A stretch of 64,000 nucleotides of DNA from Bacillota bacterium (GTDB lineage: Bacteria > Bacillota > Clostridia > Christensenellales > Christensenellaceae). The translations under genes and the position numbers were made by a program. Below, piece after piece: positions 41,651 to 50,127 of this stretch; the first letter of the stretch is position 1; each line of letters begins with the position of its first letter. The stretch lies in assembly GCA_023393165.1 (NCBI GenBank), contig JAEWMJ010000004.1, positions 124,001 to 188,000 of the forward strand. Direction: 5' to 3'. The notes beneath the pieces are model-generated. The model was not told the DNA's origin. It was given only the letters and a program-made list of their open reading frames with translations, and did not search any database.

Positions 41651-42067
41651 TTATGCGCTTATTCCGCTTTCTTCTATTTTATTGTCTTCAATCTCGCGTA
41701 CCTGGCTTTTCAGCGCCTGTACCATATGCACGATGCCGTCGAGCGTGCTCTCGACATTCAGCATATCCCGGATATAGCTGTTGGCTGAATTTTTTATCAA
41801 TTCGGCTTCCTTTTGCGCAGCTTTCAAAATTGTACTTGCTTCCGTTTTTGCCTGCCTGATGATCTCCTCCGCGTTTTTTTGCGTAATATCCAAGACATTC
41901 AGCACACAATTCCTGTCATTCTCAAGAACAGCAAGCCGCTGCTCTAGACGGTATTTTTCGTTTTTAAGGATTTCAATAAACTTTTTTTGTTCCTGAATAA
42001 TGAGTTCCGTTTCATCCGTATTTTTGATTTCCTGAATTTCCCCTTTGTTTTTCCTGGACCTTTGCAT
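41651..42067 (-). CDS. DivIVA-like coiled-coil protein
   Basis: 138 residues, almost entirely predicted coiled coil (about 22-115), with KNEKYRLEQRLAVLENDR and the heptad stretch AEEIIRQAKTEASTILKAAQKEAELI. This Ala/Glu/Lys repeat is common to the second half of DivIVA/SepIVA-type proteins, but the N-terminal DivIVA lipid-binding motif is not evident. A role in cell division or polarity is only inferred. It stands alone, with its own terminator, between dpaA and aroQ. Confidence 0.65.
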   Translation of the reverse strand: MQRSRKNKGEIQEIKNTDETELIIQEQKKFIEILKNEKYRLEQRLAVLENDRNCVLNVLDITQKNAEEIIRQAKTEASTILKAAQKEAELIKNSANSYIRDMLNVESTLDGIVHMVQALKSQVREIEDNKIEESGISA

Positions 42068-42151
42068 TTGTATTCACCAACCTAAATCATTTTTGCATAT
42101 CTTAACAGTTTTCATATGCGAAAAATGTCTATGTGTGGCCGGAAAATTCAC

Positions 42152-42583
42152 TCAGGTTTTTTGTATGAGCGCACGCATTGCCAGTAAGTAGCTCATAATG
42201 CCGAATCCTGAAATCTGCCCCATACATACCGGCGCAATCACGGATGTGCGCCTGAATTCGTCCCGCGCGTGGACGTTGCTCAGATGCACCTCGATGCAGG
42301 GTACGGAGACAGAAGCGATCGCGTCGCGTATGGCATAACTGTAGTGGGTGTATGCGCCGGCGTTTAATATGATGCCGTTGGCATTTCCTTCGGCGGAATG
42401 TATTGCGTCTATGATTTCCCCTTCAGAATTGGACTGGAAAAACTCAACTTCAATGCGCGCCACTTCCGCTTCGCTTGCAATCCGCGTATTGATAGCGTCC
42501 AGGGTAAGCGTTCCATAGACTTCCGGTTCCCTGGTACCCAGCATGTTCAGATTTGGGCCGTTGATAACAAGTATTTTTTTCAT
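42152..42583 (-). CDS. aroQ: Type II 3-dehydroquinate dehydratase (AroQ)
   Basis: 143 residues from the ATG at 42583 (MKKILVINGPNLNMLGTREP), with GGAGGG upstream; longer in-frame starts would run into the divergent aroE promoter. FFQSNSEGEIIDAIH, NAGAYTHYSYAIRDAI and VHLSNVHARDEFRRTSVI contain the active-site tyrosine, histidines and arginine. It forms a dodecamer in known cases and makes 3-dehydroshikimate. It is divergent from aroE, the next enzyme. Confidence 0.96.
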   Translation of the reverse strand: MKKILVINGPNLNMLGTREPEVYGTLTLDAINTRIASEAEVARIEVEFFQSNSEGEIIDAIHSAEGNANGIILNAGAYTHYSYAIRDAIASVSVPCIEVHLSNVHARDEFRRTSVIAPVCMGQISGFGIMSYLLAMRALIQKT

Positions 42584-42595
42584 AAAACCCTCCGA

Positions 42596-42624
42596 TTGAT
42601 GGTTATGGAAAACCATGTTAAAAT
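42596..42624 (+). promoter_or_regulatory. Sigma-A promoter of aroE, overlapping the aroQ leader
   Basis: TTGATG (42596-42601) and TAAAAT (42619-42624) with a 17-base spacer on the plus strand. The spacer holds an inverted repeat ATGGTT/AACCAT that could bind a regulator. On the minus strand TGTTACAAT (-10 at 42626-42631) is a likely extended -10 for aroQ, so the two divergent promoters overlap. Confidence 0.55.
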
Positions 42625-42656
42625 GATTGTAACATAAAAAACTTGAGGTTTGCACT

Positions 42657-43475
42657 ATGAGAAAGAAAATATGTTGCGTAATAGGCTATCCCATCCGGCA
42701 CAGCCTTTCGCCGCTGATCCATAATACACTGTATGGCATATACGGTATTGACTGCGAATATGTCATTTTTGAAGTGAAGCCGGGCGAAATCGAAAGTTTT
42801 GTCAGGCATATTCCGGAAAGAAATATATGCGGCTTTAATGTTACCATGCCTTATAAAAAAGAGATTATTCCCTTTCTTGATAATATTCCGGATACCCAGA
42901 GCATCAATTCTGTTGCCGTACGGGGCGGAAAACTCATAGGCATATCCACAGACGAAGCGGGCTTTTTAAAAAGCCTTGCAGAAAAAGAAACCTCTTATGC
43001 AAATAATAAAATCGTTTTTATCGGCGCGGGCGCCGTTACGGGCGCTTTGGCCAGGGACGCCGCTCAAAAAGGAGCAAAAAAAATAACGTTTTTAAACCGG
43101 ACGATAGAACATGCCCAAAATATTGCAGAAAACGTTCATGGAGTTGCGGAACTGTTTGATCCCGCAAAAACATATGACTGCATCCGGGACTGCAATATAC
43201 TCATCAACACCACGCCTCAAGGAATGGCAGGATGCCCGCCCTTCCCGTGTTTTGATTTTTTGGAGAATCTGAACCGCGGCGCGCTTGTCTGCGATCTTAT
43301 TTACAAACCGTTTACCACCGAGCTTCTTAAAAAAGCCGCAGATCGTGGAAACCGCACGCAGGGCGGCATTTCCATGCTGATCTGGCAGGCGTTCTATGCG
43401 TTCCACCATTTCTTTGGAATAATGCCGACGGAAAAGGACAAGGAATTTGTCATGAAAAAAATTGAAATTATTTAA
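42657..43475 (+). CDS. aroE: Shikimate dehydrogenase (AroE)
   Basis: 272 residues; NADP-dependent reduction of 3-dehydroshikimate. VIGYPIRHSLSPLIHNTLY, FNVTMPYKKEIIPFLD (catalytic lysine), SINSVAVRGGKLIGISTDEAGF and the cofactor loop FIGAGAVTGALARDAAQKGA are visible. TPQGMAGCPPFP and GISMLIWQA end the family pattern. It is the only aro gene on the plus strand. It is convergent with aroK, sharing a hairpin terminator. Confidence 0.96.
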   Translation: MRKKICCVIGYPIRHSLSPLIHNTLYGIYGIDCEYVIFEVKPGEIESFVRHIPERNICGFNVTMPYKKEIIPFLDNIPDTQSINSVAVRGGKLIGISTDEAGFLKSLAEKETSYANNKIVFIGAGAVTGALARDAAQKGAKKITFLNRTIEHAQNIAENVHGVAELFDPAKTYDCIRDCNILINTTPQGMAGCPPFPCFDFLENLNRGALVCDLIYKPFTTELLKKAADRGNRTQGGISMLIWQAFYAFHHFFGIMPTEKDKEFVMKKIEII

Positions 43476-43504
43476 CTTAATTATATGATATTAGAAATTT
43501 TTGG

Positions 43505-43533
43505 GCTCCTTTTCTTTTTAAAAGAAAAGGAGC
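43505..43533. terminator. Terminator between convergent aroE and aroK
   Basis: GCTCCTTTTCTTTT and AAAGAAAAGGAGC arms form a 13-bp hairpin 30 bases after aroE and 6 bases from the aroK stop. It belongs to a group of similar pyrimidine/purine hairpins in this window (see findings). Confidence 0.7.
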
Positions 43534-43538
43534 ATTAA

Positions 43539-44033
43539 TTATTTATTAAATATTTTCGCTACCGCCTGCGCGGCTTCTTCTACCGTACTTTCGTTCGCCA
43601 CTACATAATCGGCGCTGTTTTTATACAGAGGCTCGCGTTCACTATAAATCTTAACCAGTTTTTGGGGATCGTCAGCTATCAGGGGCCTTACCGCCGTGTC
43701 CACGCATTCCGCAATCATTTCTATCGGGCGTTTGATCCATATGACATTGCCCGTTTGTTTCATAACGTCAACATTTTCTTTTCTCAGTATAATGCCGCCG
43801 CCCGTGGAAACAACCGCATTATTGAGGCCGGACAGCTTTTGCAGCACTCTGGATTCAATATCCCTGAAATACGCTTCATCATATTGTGCAAATATTTCAC
43901 TGATAAACATTTTCTGGTCATTCTCTATTTCCAGATCTACGTCAAAAAACTCGGCGCCCAGAATTTTTGCCGCCAGTTTACCGATGCTGGTTTTTCCGCA
44001 GCCCATGATTCCCGTAAGATACAGATTGTTCAA
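43539..44033 (-). CDS. aroK: Shikimate kinase (AroK)
   Basis: 164 residues. Walker A GIMGCGKTSIGKLAAK, then FFDVDLEIEN, the shikimate-binding FRDIESRVL and VVSTGGGIILRKENV, and IKRPIEMIAE are intact. It phosphorylates shikimate at C3. It overlaps the chorismate mutase gene by 4 bases and is the last gene of the aroB-aroA-aroC cluster. Confidence 0.95.
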   Translation of the reverse strand: MNNLYLTGIMGCGKTSIGKLAAKILGAEFFDVDLEIENDQKMFISEIFAQYDEAYFRDIESRVLQKLSGLNNAVVSTGGGIILRKENVDVMKQTGNVIWIKRPIEMIAECVDTAVRPLIADDPQKLVKIYSEREPLYKNSADYVVANESTVEEAAQAVAKIFNK

Positions 44034-44299
44034 CCGTTAATCCTCCCCTGATACTCGCGGGAAAGCCGCATGATGTGTTCGAATATTTCCGCAACAGCGC
44101 TTTTGATTTCCTTGTTTGTCAGCATATCGGCACGGCTTTGGATAACGGCTTTCTCTCTTTCGCTGTCAAGTATGGGCAGGTTGTTGGCCGCTTTGTATTC
44201 GCCGACCCTGCGGGCAAGCGCCATTCTTTCCTCCAACAAACGCACCATTTTCTGATCGATTGAATCTATTCTTTTCCGAAGGAATTCAAGTTCGGTCAT
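44030..44299 (-). CDS. Chorismate mutase (AroQ-class, type II)
   Basis: 89 residues, all-helical, with LRKRIDSIDQKMVRLLEERMALARRVGEYK-type start and AVIQSRADMLTNKEIKSAVAEIFEHIMRLSRE-type end, typical of stand-alone AroQ-class chorismate mutases. It converts chorismate to prephenate, the branch to Phe and Tyr. It overlaps aroC by 14 bases and aroK by 4. No DAHP synthase or prephenate dehydratase is fused. Confidence 0.92.
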   Translation of the reverse strand: MTELEFLRKRIDSIDQKMVRLLEERMALARRVGEYKAANNLPILDSEREKAVIQSRADMLTNKEIKSAVAEIFEHIMRLSREYQGRING

Positions 44300-45380
44300 A
44301 TTTTTTATCCTCCATAAGAAGATCGGCCAGGCAAAGAGCCACAGCGCACCGCACTACTTCAACAGCCCTGGGCACAATGCATGCGTCGTGTCTTCCCTTG
44401 ATCTGCAAAGTTGTATTTTCTTTTGTGAGCATATCCACCGTCTCCTGTGTGGCAGCTATAGACGCAGTCGGTTTTAATGCTGCACGGACAATGAGCGGCA
44501 TGCCGTTTGATATTCCGCCCAATACGCCGCCGTTATGGTTTGACTTATAGATGATTTCGCCGTGTTCCATTGAAGGCGCATCGTTTGCCTGGCTTCCGCG
44601 CATCCCGGCAATCGCAAATCCCGTGCCAAATTCGACACCTTTTACGGCGGGTATGGAAAACAGCATTCCGGCAACAATGGTCTCCAGACTATCGAACATC
44701 GGATCACCCAGTCCAGCAGGCATGGGTGCGGCGATACATTCCACAACCCCGCCGATCGAATCAAGATCGCTTTTTGCAAGCGTTACGATTTCCATCATTT
44801 CTTTTCCGGCCCGGTCGTCAAGGACGGGAAAATCTTTATAAAGCAATCCTTCCAGATCACGGGCATCCGGCTGTGAATTAAAAGGCCTGTCCTTAACAGG
44901 ACCTATGGAATAGATATGCGCACGTACTAAAATCCCGGATTGCTCAAGCCACTGTTCTGCGATACTGCCGGCAAAAACCAGTGGCGCAGTCATCCGCCCG
45001 GAAAAATGGCCGCCGCCGCGGTGGTCCTGAAAACCGCCGTATTTTATATATCCGGTGAGGTCCGCATGAGACGGCCGGGGTTTATATTTCAGTTCATCAT
45101 AATCGGCAGAATGTGAATCCTTGTTTTTAATGAATCCGCACAAAGGAGTTCCGGTAGTGCACCCGTTAAAAAATCCGCTTACAATCTCTACCGCATCCGT
45201 TTCCTTCCGTGCAGTGGAATAAGCGGCAGAAACCGGCATACGCCTTTTCATGGCTGCATGCACCCGGTCAAGGTCTATTTTCAGGCCTGCGGGCAAGCCG
45301 TTCACTACAATGCCGATTGCAGCCGAATGAGACTCGCCGAATATGCTGATTTTGATATTTCGTCCCCAAACAGAGCTCAT
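44286..45380 (-). CDS. aroC: Chorismate synthase (AroC)
   Basis: 364 residues. It makes chorismate from EPSP with reduced FMN. FGESHSAAIGIVVNGLPAG at the N-terminus, KPRPSHADLTGYIKYG, DHRGGGHFSGRMTAPLV and EFGTGFAIAGMRGSQAND are family signatures. It overlaps aroA by 4 bases and chorismate mutase by 14. Confidence 0.97.
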   Translation of the reverse strand: MSSVWGRNIKISIFGESHSAAIGIVVNGLPAGLKIDLDRVHAAMKRRMPVSAAYSTARKETDAVEIVSGFFNGCTTGTPLCGFIKNKDSHSADYDELKYKPRPSHADLTGYIKYGGFQDHRGGGHFSGRMTAPLVFAGSIAEQWLEQSGILVRAHIYSIGPVKDRPFNSQPDARDLEGLLYKDFPVLDDRAGKEMMEIVTLAKSDLDSIGGVVECIAAPMPAGLGDPMFDSLETIVAGMLFSIPAVKGVEFGTGFAIAGMRGSQANDAPSMEHGEIIYKSNHNGGVLGGISNGMPLIVRAALKPTASIAATQETVDMLTKENTTLQIKGRHDACIVPRAVEVVRCAVALCLADLLMEDKKYDRT

Positions 45381-46621
45381 TTTACGATTCCTCCCAACCT
45401 TTTGAATTCGCTGTAAAAGAAAGGCGCGGATTTGCTGACCACATTCGGGTTATCCAGAAAAATAATACCTTCCGTTATGCATGATGCGGTCGCAAGCGCC
45501 ATTGCAATCCTATGGTCGCCATGAGAATCAACTGAAGCGCCCCGCAGCGTGCTTCCGCCCTCTATAACCAGTTTGTCTTCGTATTCCCTGATTACCGCGC
45601 CCAATTTTGTAAGTTCCTGCGTCATTGCCGAAAGCCGGTCGCTTTCTTTGAGGCGCAGCCTGGCGGCATTATATATTGTTGTTGTTCCCTTTATCCCGCA
45701 GGCAAGCACGCAAAGTACCGGAACCAGGTCAGGGATCTGAGAAACATCTATATCAAGAGCGCGCATATTTGATTTTTTGACGCAATAACCGTCTACCTGC
45801 GCTCCGGCCCGCTTTAAAATATCAAAAATTTCCCTGTCTCCCTGCAGAGAATCCGGGGATAAGCCTTCCATTGTTACTTCACCGGAGAGCGCTGCGCCCA
45901 CGGCAAAAAAAGCGGCGTGGGAAAAATCCCCTTCAATTTCTATATGCGTGTTTCTATACTTCTGATTTCCATAGACAACAATATCTTCGGCAGAAAATTC
46001 GGTATGCACGCCGTATTTTTTTTGTATGTCCATTGTGATATCCACATACGGCTTTGATTCCAGTTTTGTATTGAATATGATGCGTGAATCGCCTTTCAGC
46101 CTTGGCAGCGCAAATAAAAGGCCGCTGATGAACTGTGAAGAAATATCGCCGCGCATTATAAAAATATCCGGATTCAGTTCGCCCCTTACCATGATACCCG
46201 AGGCTGACCTGATCATTTTAATGTTTTGTTTCCTGCATATCTCCTCATATGGTTCAAGGGGGCGCTCCATAAGCCTGCCGCGGCCGGTAAACCACCGTTC
46301 AGTTCCATCCATTGCCAGAGGCAGACAAAACCGGAGAGTAGAACCCGACTCATTGCAGTCTATTTCTATTATTTCATTATCCAGCGGCGGCTTGGGAACC
46401 GATTTTTCTATAATCAGAGCTCCCTTTTCCATCCTGTAACCGCACAGCCCCATTTTTTCCCCAGCTTTCAATGTGGCTGTGATATCGTCTGAGAACGCCA
46501 CGTTTGTCAACACGGAAGCGCCTTCTGCCAGGGCCGCGCAAAGAATCGCCCGGTGTGATACGCTTTTGGACGGCTGAATCCTTATCGTGCCGTTGAGCTT
46601 GGATGGAAAAATACTAATCAT
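45377..46621 (-). CDS. aroA: 3-phosphoshikimate 1-carboxyvinyltransferase (AroA, EPSP synthase)
   Basis: 414 residues. PSKSVSHRAILCAALAEG, CNESGSTLRFCLPLAMDG, DISSQFISGLLFALP and LRLKESDRLSAMTQELTKLG are family signatures; DSHGDHRIAMALA near the end has the catalytic region. It adds enolpyruvate from PEP to shikimate-3-phosphate. It overlaps aroB by 8 bases and aroC by 4. Confidence 0.96.
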   Translation of the reverse strand: MISIFPSKLNGTIRIQPSKSVSHRAILCAALAEGASVLTNVAFSDDITATLKAGEKMGLCGYRMEKGALIIEKSVPKPPLDNEIIEIDCNESGSTLRFCLPLAMDGTERWFTGRGRLMERPLEPYEEICRKQNIKMIRSASGIMVRGELNPDIFIMRGDISSQFISGLLFALPRLKGDSRIIFNTKLESKPYVDITMDIQKKYGVHTEFSAEDIVVYGNQKYRNTHIEIEGDFSHAAFFAVGAALSGEVTMEGLSPDSLQGDREIFDILKRAGAQVDGYCVKKSNMRALDIDVSQIPDLVPVLCVLACGIKGTTTIYNAARLRLKESDRLSAMTQELTKLGAVIREYEDKLVIEGGSTLRGASVDSHGDHRIAMALATASCITEGIIFLDNPNVVSKSAPFFYSEFKRLGGIVK

Positions 46622-47630
46622 AAAGCAATTCTCTCAGTTCCGGGCATGTAAAATCATGGATTACAGCGTGACCGATATTGTCAATTAAGATAAAATGAAT
46701 CCGGTTCCCTGCCGCTTTTTTATCCTGCAGCAAAATGGAAAGCGCGCCGTCCAGCAATTCATTTTCTATTTCCACAGGCAGGCCGCTCTTTATAAGCATA
46801 TCTCTCGCGGCTTTTTCCAGACCGGCGGCAGAAATACCTGCGCGTTCGCCTATCCTTGCTGCCAGTACCATACCTATTGCGATCGCTTCACCGTGCAGGA
46901 ATGTTCCGTACCCAGCGACTGTTTCGATCGCATGACCTATGGTATGGCCGAAATTCAGCTGCATGCGTACACCCTTATCGAACGGATCTTCATGTACGTA
47001 AGCCGCTTTTATGCTGCAGCAAATCCGTATGATATCAGTTAAGTCGCGGTTATCCGAAAGCAGCATTTCATAAAGTTTCCGGTCCGCTATAAAAGCATAT
47101 TTTATAATCTCAGCCATTCCGGCTGCAAATTGCCGTTTGTCCAGCGTTCTGAGGGAATCCATATCCATCAATACCATAGAGGGCTGGTAAAAACTGCCCA
47201 CCATATTTTTTCCGCTTTTTAAATTGATTCCAACCTTACCACCGACAGAACTGTCCACCTGTGCCAACAGCGTGGTTGGAACCTGTATAAAATGGACGCC
47301 CCGTTTGAATGTCGCAGCCGCAAAACCTGCCAGATCCCCGACTACTCCGCCGCCAAGCGCGATAACCGCATCTTCACGGGATATTTGGTTCCGTGCCAAT
47401 TCATCGTAAATACCCAAAAGGGATGCATGTGATTTGCTTTCTTCTCCCGCTTTGATGACAAAAGAAGGAATACCATCAAAATATTTCCCATAAATCTGAT
47501 AGACATTGGAATCTGATATTAAAAACGATCTTTTGAATCGGTTTAAATATTCACCTATATTTTGCATAATACCGGTATCCAAAATGATCTCATAAGACCC
47601 GTTTTGGGCTTCTACAAATACTTTTTGCAT
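46614..47630 (-). CDS. aroB: 3-dehydroquinate synthase (AroB)
   Basis: 338 residues. AGEESKSHASLLGIYDELARN, ALGGGVVGDLAGFAAATFKRG, QVPTTLLAQVDSSVGGKVGINL and LNFGHTIGHAIETVAGYG carry the NAD- and metal-binding residues. It makes 3-dehydroquinate from DAHP. First gene of the aroB-aroA-aroC-CM-aroK run, with GGAGG before the ATG at 47630. Confidence 0.97.
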   Translation of the reverse strand: MQKVFVEAQNGSYEIILDTGIMQNIGEYLNRFKRSFLISDSNVYQIYGKYFDGIPSFVIKAGEESKSHASLLGIYDELARNQISREDAVIALGGGVVGDLAGFAAATFKRGVHFIQVPTTLLAQVDSSVGGKVGINLKSGKNMVGSFYQPSMVLMDMDSLRTLDKRQFAAGMAEIIKYAFIADRKLYEMLLSDNRDLTDIIRICCSIKAAYVHEDPFDKGVRMQLNFGHTIGHAIETVAGYGTFLHGEAIAIGMVLAARIGERAGISAAGLEKAARDMLIKSGLPVEIENELLDGALSILLQDKKAAGNRIHFILIDNIGHAVIHDFTCPELRELLYD

Positions 47631-47648
47631 ATAAATTCCTCCGATGAT

Positions 47649-47657
47649 ATTATATCA
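47649..47657 (-). promoter_or_regulatory. Extended -10 promoter of the aroB operon
   Basis: TGATATAAT on the minus strand (-10 at 47649-47654), about 20 bases from the aroB start, leaves a very short leader. The -35 region is a T-run without a clear consensus. Confidence 0.45.
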
Positions 47658-47704
47658 CATAAAATTTTAAAAAAAACAGAAAAAATTTATTACAATTTTA
47701 TTAA

Positions 47705-47893
47705 AATATCTTTACAACCAGATTAGCTTATGATACACTTTCAATAAAGGGAATACAAATAGAAGGAATACAGAAAATTAATAATTTGTATTTCAAATAT
47801 TACAAAAAATATAAGATTTCTAATACTGGTTAATATATATTTCCTCCTTTTATGATAGGATCCGCATGCAAAAGGCGGATTCTTTTTTTGGTG
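47705..47893 (+). ncRNA. Possible small RNA or attenuated leader upstream of asnB
   Basis: A plus-strand promoter-like TTTACA (about 47710) and TGATACACT with 17-base spacing are followed, about 120 bases later, by a terminator-like hairpin: ATCCGC/GCGGAT arms (about 47859-47881) and seven T. No gene on the plus strand precedes it. The rest of the 593-base gap to asnB (47631-48223) is AT-rich with no clear frame. It could be a stand-alone sRNA or part of an asnB leader; the sequence does not decide. Confidence 0.35.
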
Positions 47894-48223
47894 TTATTCC
47901 TCCAGCGGTTACAACTGTATTAATTGTTACATGAGCACCCATGATTTTAAACATTTAAAAATCCGTTTGATCCGGAAAGACAAAGTGTTTTATCAAAAAT
48001 AAAACTATTAATATCCTGTAATTTCAAAATCAATTGATCAATTAAATTCGTAATTTTTCATTTTAATTATTTTTTATGTTAAAAACCAGGATCAGTCAAT
48101 AAAAATTGAATGATTGGTTTTCTAATTTTGCATAATATTAAAGCCACATTTTCAGAACCTTTCTCATATACTAACAATATAATTTCTCTAAAAAATCAAA
48201 TCATACCATGGAGGTTAAAACTG

Positions 48224-50053
48224 ATGTGTGGAATATCGGGAATCGTGGATTATAAAAACGGAGTTGATAATCTGGATTCCAATATACAAAGAATGAACGA
48301 CTTTCTTGCACCCAGAGGGCCGGATGCCGAGGGTACATACAAAACGCAGGCAGCGTACCTCGCGCACAGAAGACTGATCGTTATTGACCCCGAAAACGGA
48401 AAACAGCCGATGACCCGGTTTTATAAGAATAAAAAATTTACTATCGTATACAATGGAGAACTTTATAATACGGCTGATATTGTATCCGAGCTCAAAGCAT
48501 TCGGCTTTACGTTTCAGGGGCATTCGGATACGGAAGCGCTGCTATGCGCCTATATGCAATGGGGAGAAGAATGCGTAAAGAAATTAAACGGCATATTTGC
48601 TTTCGCCATTCTGGAAGAGCCGGAGAACAAACTGTTTCTGGCGCGTGACCGGCTGGGCGTAAAGCCGCTGTTTTATTCCTATCTAAATAATATGTTGATT
48701 TTCGCATCCGAAATCGGAGCAATTCTGGCGTCGGGTATAATACCTCCTGTCCTGGACAAAACCGGCCTTGCGGAAATATTCCTGCTCGGTCCCGGCAGAA
48801 CGCCCGGCTGCGGCGTTTTTAAAGACGTCAACGAGATCCTGCCGGGAGCCTGCGCAACATTTACCGCAGAAGGCCTTAAAAATAAAAAATACTGGAATCT
48901 GAGCGCAGAGGAGCATACAAAATCACCTGCAAAAACGATAGAAAACGTACGCGATCTCGCTGAAGACAGTATCCGCCGCCAGCTTGTATCCGATGTTCCT
49001 CTATGTACATTTTTATCGGGAGGGCTGGATTCCAGCGCCATCACCGCAATCGCGTCCAGGCAAATTCATAACCTGCACAGCTTTTCAGTTAACTATACGG
49101 ATAACGAGAAATATTTTCAGTCCAGTTATTTCCAGCCGAACAGCGACGACCTCTATATCGGCATTATGAGCCGTTATACCTGCACAACACACCATGTCGT
49201 TACATTAGGCATACCCGAACTTGAGGAATCGCTATACTCCGCAGTAGACGCGCGCGATCTTCCGGGAATGGCGGATGTGGACAGTTCTCTTCTGCTGTTT
49301 TGCGGCGAGATCAAAAAGCATGCCACGGTCACGCTTTCGGGCGAGTGTGCGGATGAAATATTCGGCGGGTATCCCTGGTACAATAATCCGGAAATTTATG
49401 AAAAAGACGAATTCCCGTGGTCACATTCCACTCATGAACGTTATTCCATGCTGAGAAAAGGAATCCTCGGCAGTATCGATCCTGAGGAGTACGTGCACGA
49501 GAGATATTACGAAACCATCCATTCGGCATCCAAACTGCCGGGCGAACCTCATATCAACAGCCGCATGCGTGAAATGTTCATGCTGAATATAGGCTGGTTT
49601 ATGCAAACGCTGCTGGACAGAAAAGACAGGATGTCCATGGCCCACGGTCTGGAAGTCCGGGTTCCATATTGTGATTACAGGCTTGTGGAATACGCATACA
49701 ATATTCCCTGGCAAATAAAGTCCTATGGCGGCCGTGAAAAGGGGATTCTCCGTGCGGCAATGAAAGACCTTTTGCCGGAAGAAATTATTGAGCGCAAAAA
49801 AAGCCCGTATCCCAAAACACATAATCCGCTTTACATGAAGATCGTAAGGGAAAAATTAGGGAACGTGCTGGAGGATCCGGAATCCCCAATTCTTAAAATA
49901 ATTGATAAAGACTATGTAAAAGGCCTGCTTGAAAATGAAAGTACGTTTGCAAAACCGATGTACGGCCAACTCATGACCGCTCCGCAGGTATACGCCTATC
50001 TGCTTCAGGTTAATTACTGGCTGGGAAAATACAAGGTGGAAATAACGGCCTAA
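48224..50053 (+). CDS. asnB: Asparagine synthase, glutamine-hydrolysing (AsnB)
   Basis: 609 residues from the ATG at 48224, with GGAGG 9 bases upstream. This start puts the catalytic cysteine at position 2 (MCGISGIVDYKNG); an earlier in-frame ATG at 48110 would bury it. Class-II glutaminase motifs are APRGPDAEG, AHRRLIVIDPENGKQP and YNGELYNTADI. The synthase domain has the PPi-loop LSGGLDSSAITAIAS, and RKDRMSMAHGLEVRVPY. It makes asparagine from aspartate. It is monocistronic, with a terminator at 50077. Confidence 0.95.
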   Translation: MCGISGIVDYKNGVDNLDSNIQRMNDFLAPRGPDAEGTYKTQAAYLAHRRLIVIDPENGKQPMTRFYKNKKFTIVYNGELYNTADIVSELKAFGFTFQGHSDTEALLCAYMQWGEECVKKLNGIFAFAILEEPENKLFLARDRLGVKPLFYSYLNNMLIFASEIGAILASGIIPPVLDKTGLAEIFLLGPGRTPGCGVFKDVNEILPGACATFTAEGLKNKKYWNLSAEEHTKSPAKTIENVRDLAEDSIRRQLVSDVPLCTFLSGGLDSSAITAIASRQIHNLHSFSVNYTDNEKYFQSSYFQPNSDDLYIGIMSRYTCTTHHVVTLGIPELEESLYSAVDARDLPGMADVDSSLLLFCGEIKKHATVTLSGECADEIFGGYPWYNNPEIYEKDEFPWSHSTHERYSMLRKGILGSIDPEEYVHERYYETIHSASKLPGEPHINSRMREMFMLNIGWFMQTLLDRKDRMSMAHGLEVRVPYCDYRLVEYAYNIPWQIKSYGGREKGILRAAMKDLLPEEIIERKKSPYPKTHNPLYMKIVREKLGNVLEDPESPILKIIDKDYVKGLLENESTFAKPMYGQLMTAPQVYAYLLQVNYWLGKYKVEITA

Positions 50054-50076
50054 TTTCCGTATTTCAATCACATTAG

Positions 50077-50107
50077 AAAAAGCGGCGTCCTTTAAACGCC
50101 GCTTTTT
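50077..50107. terminator. Bidirectional terminator between asnB and the DUF2207 gene
   Basis: AAAAAGCGGCGT and ACGCCGCTTTTT arms, 7-base loop, perfect 12-bp stem, between convergent genes. Confidence 0.85.
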
Positions 50108-50127
50108 AAATGTAAATAAGGATAAGG

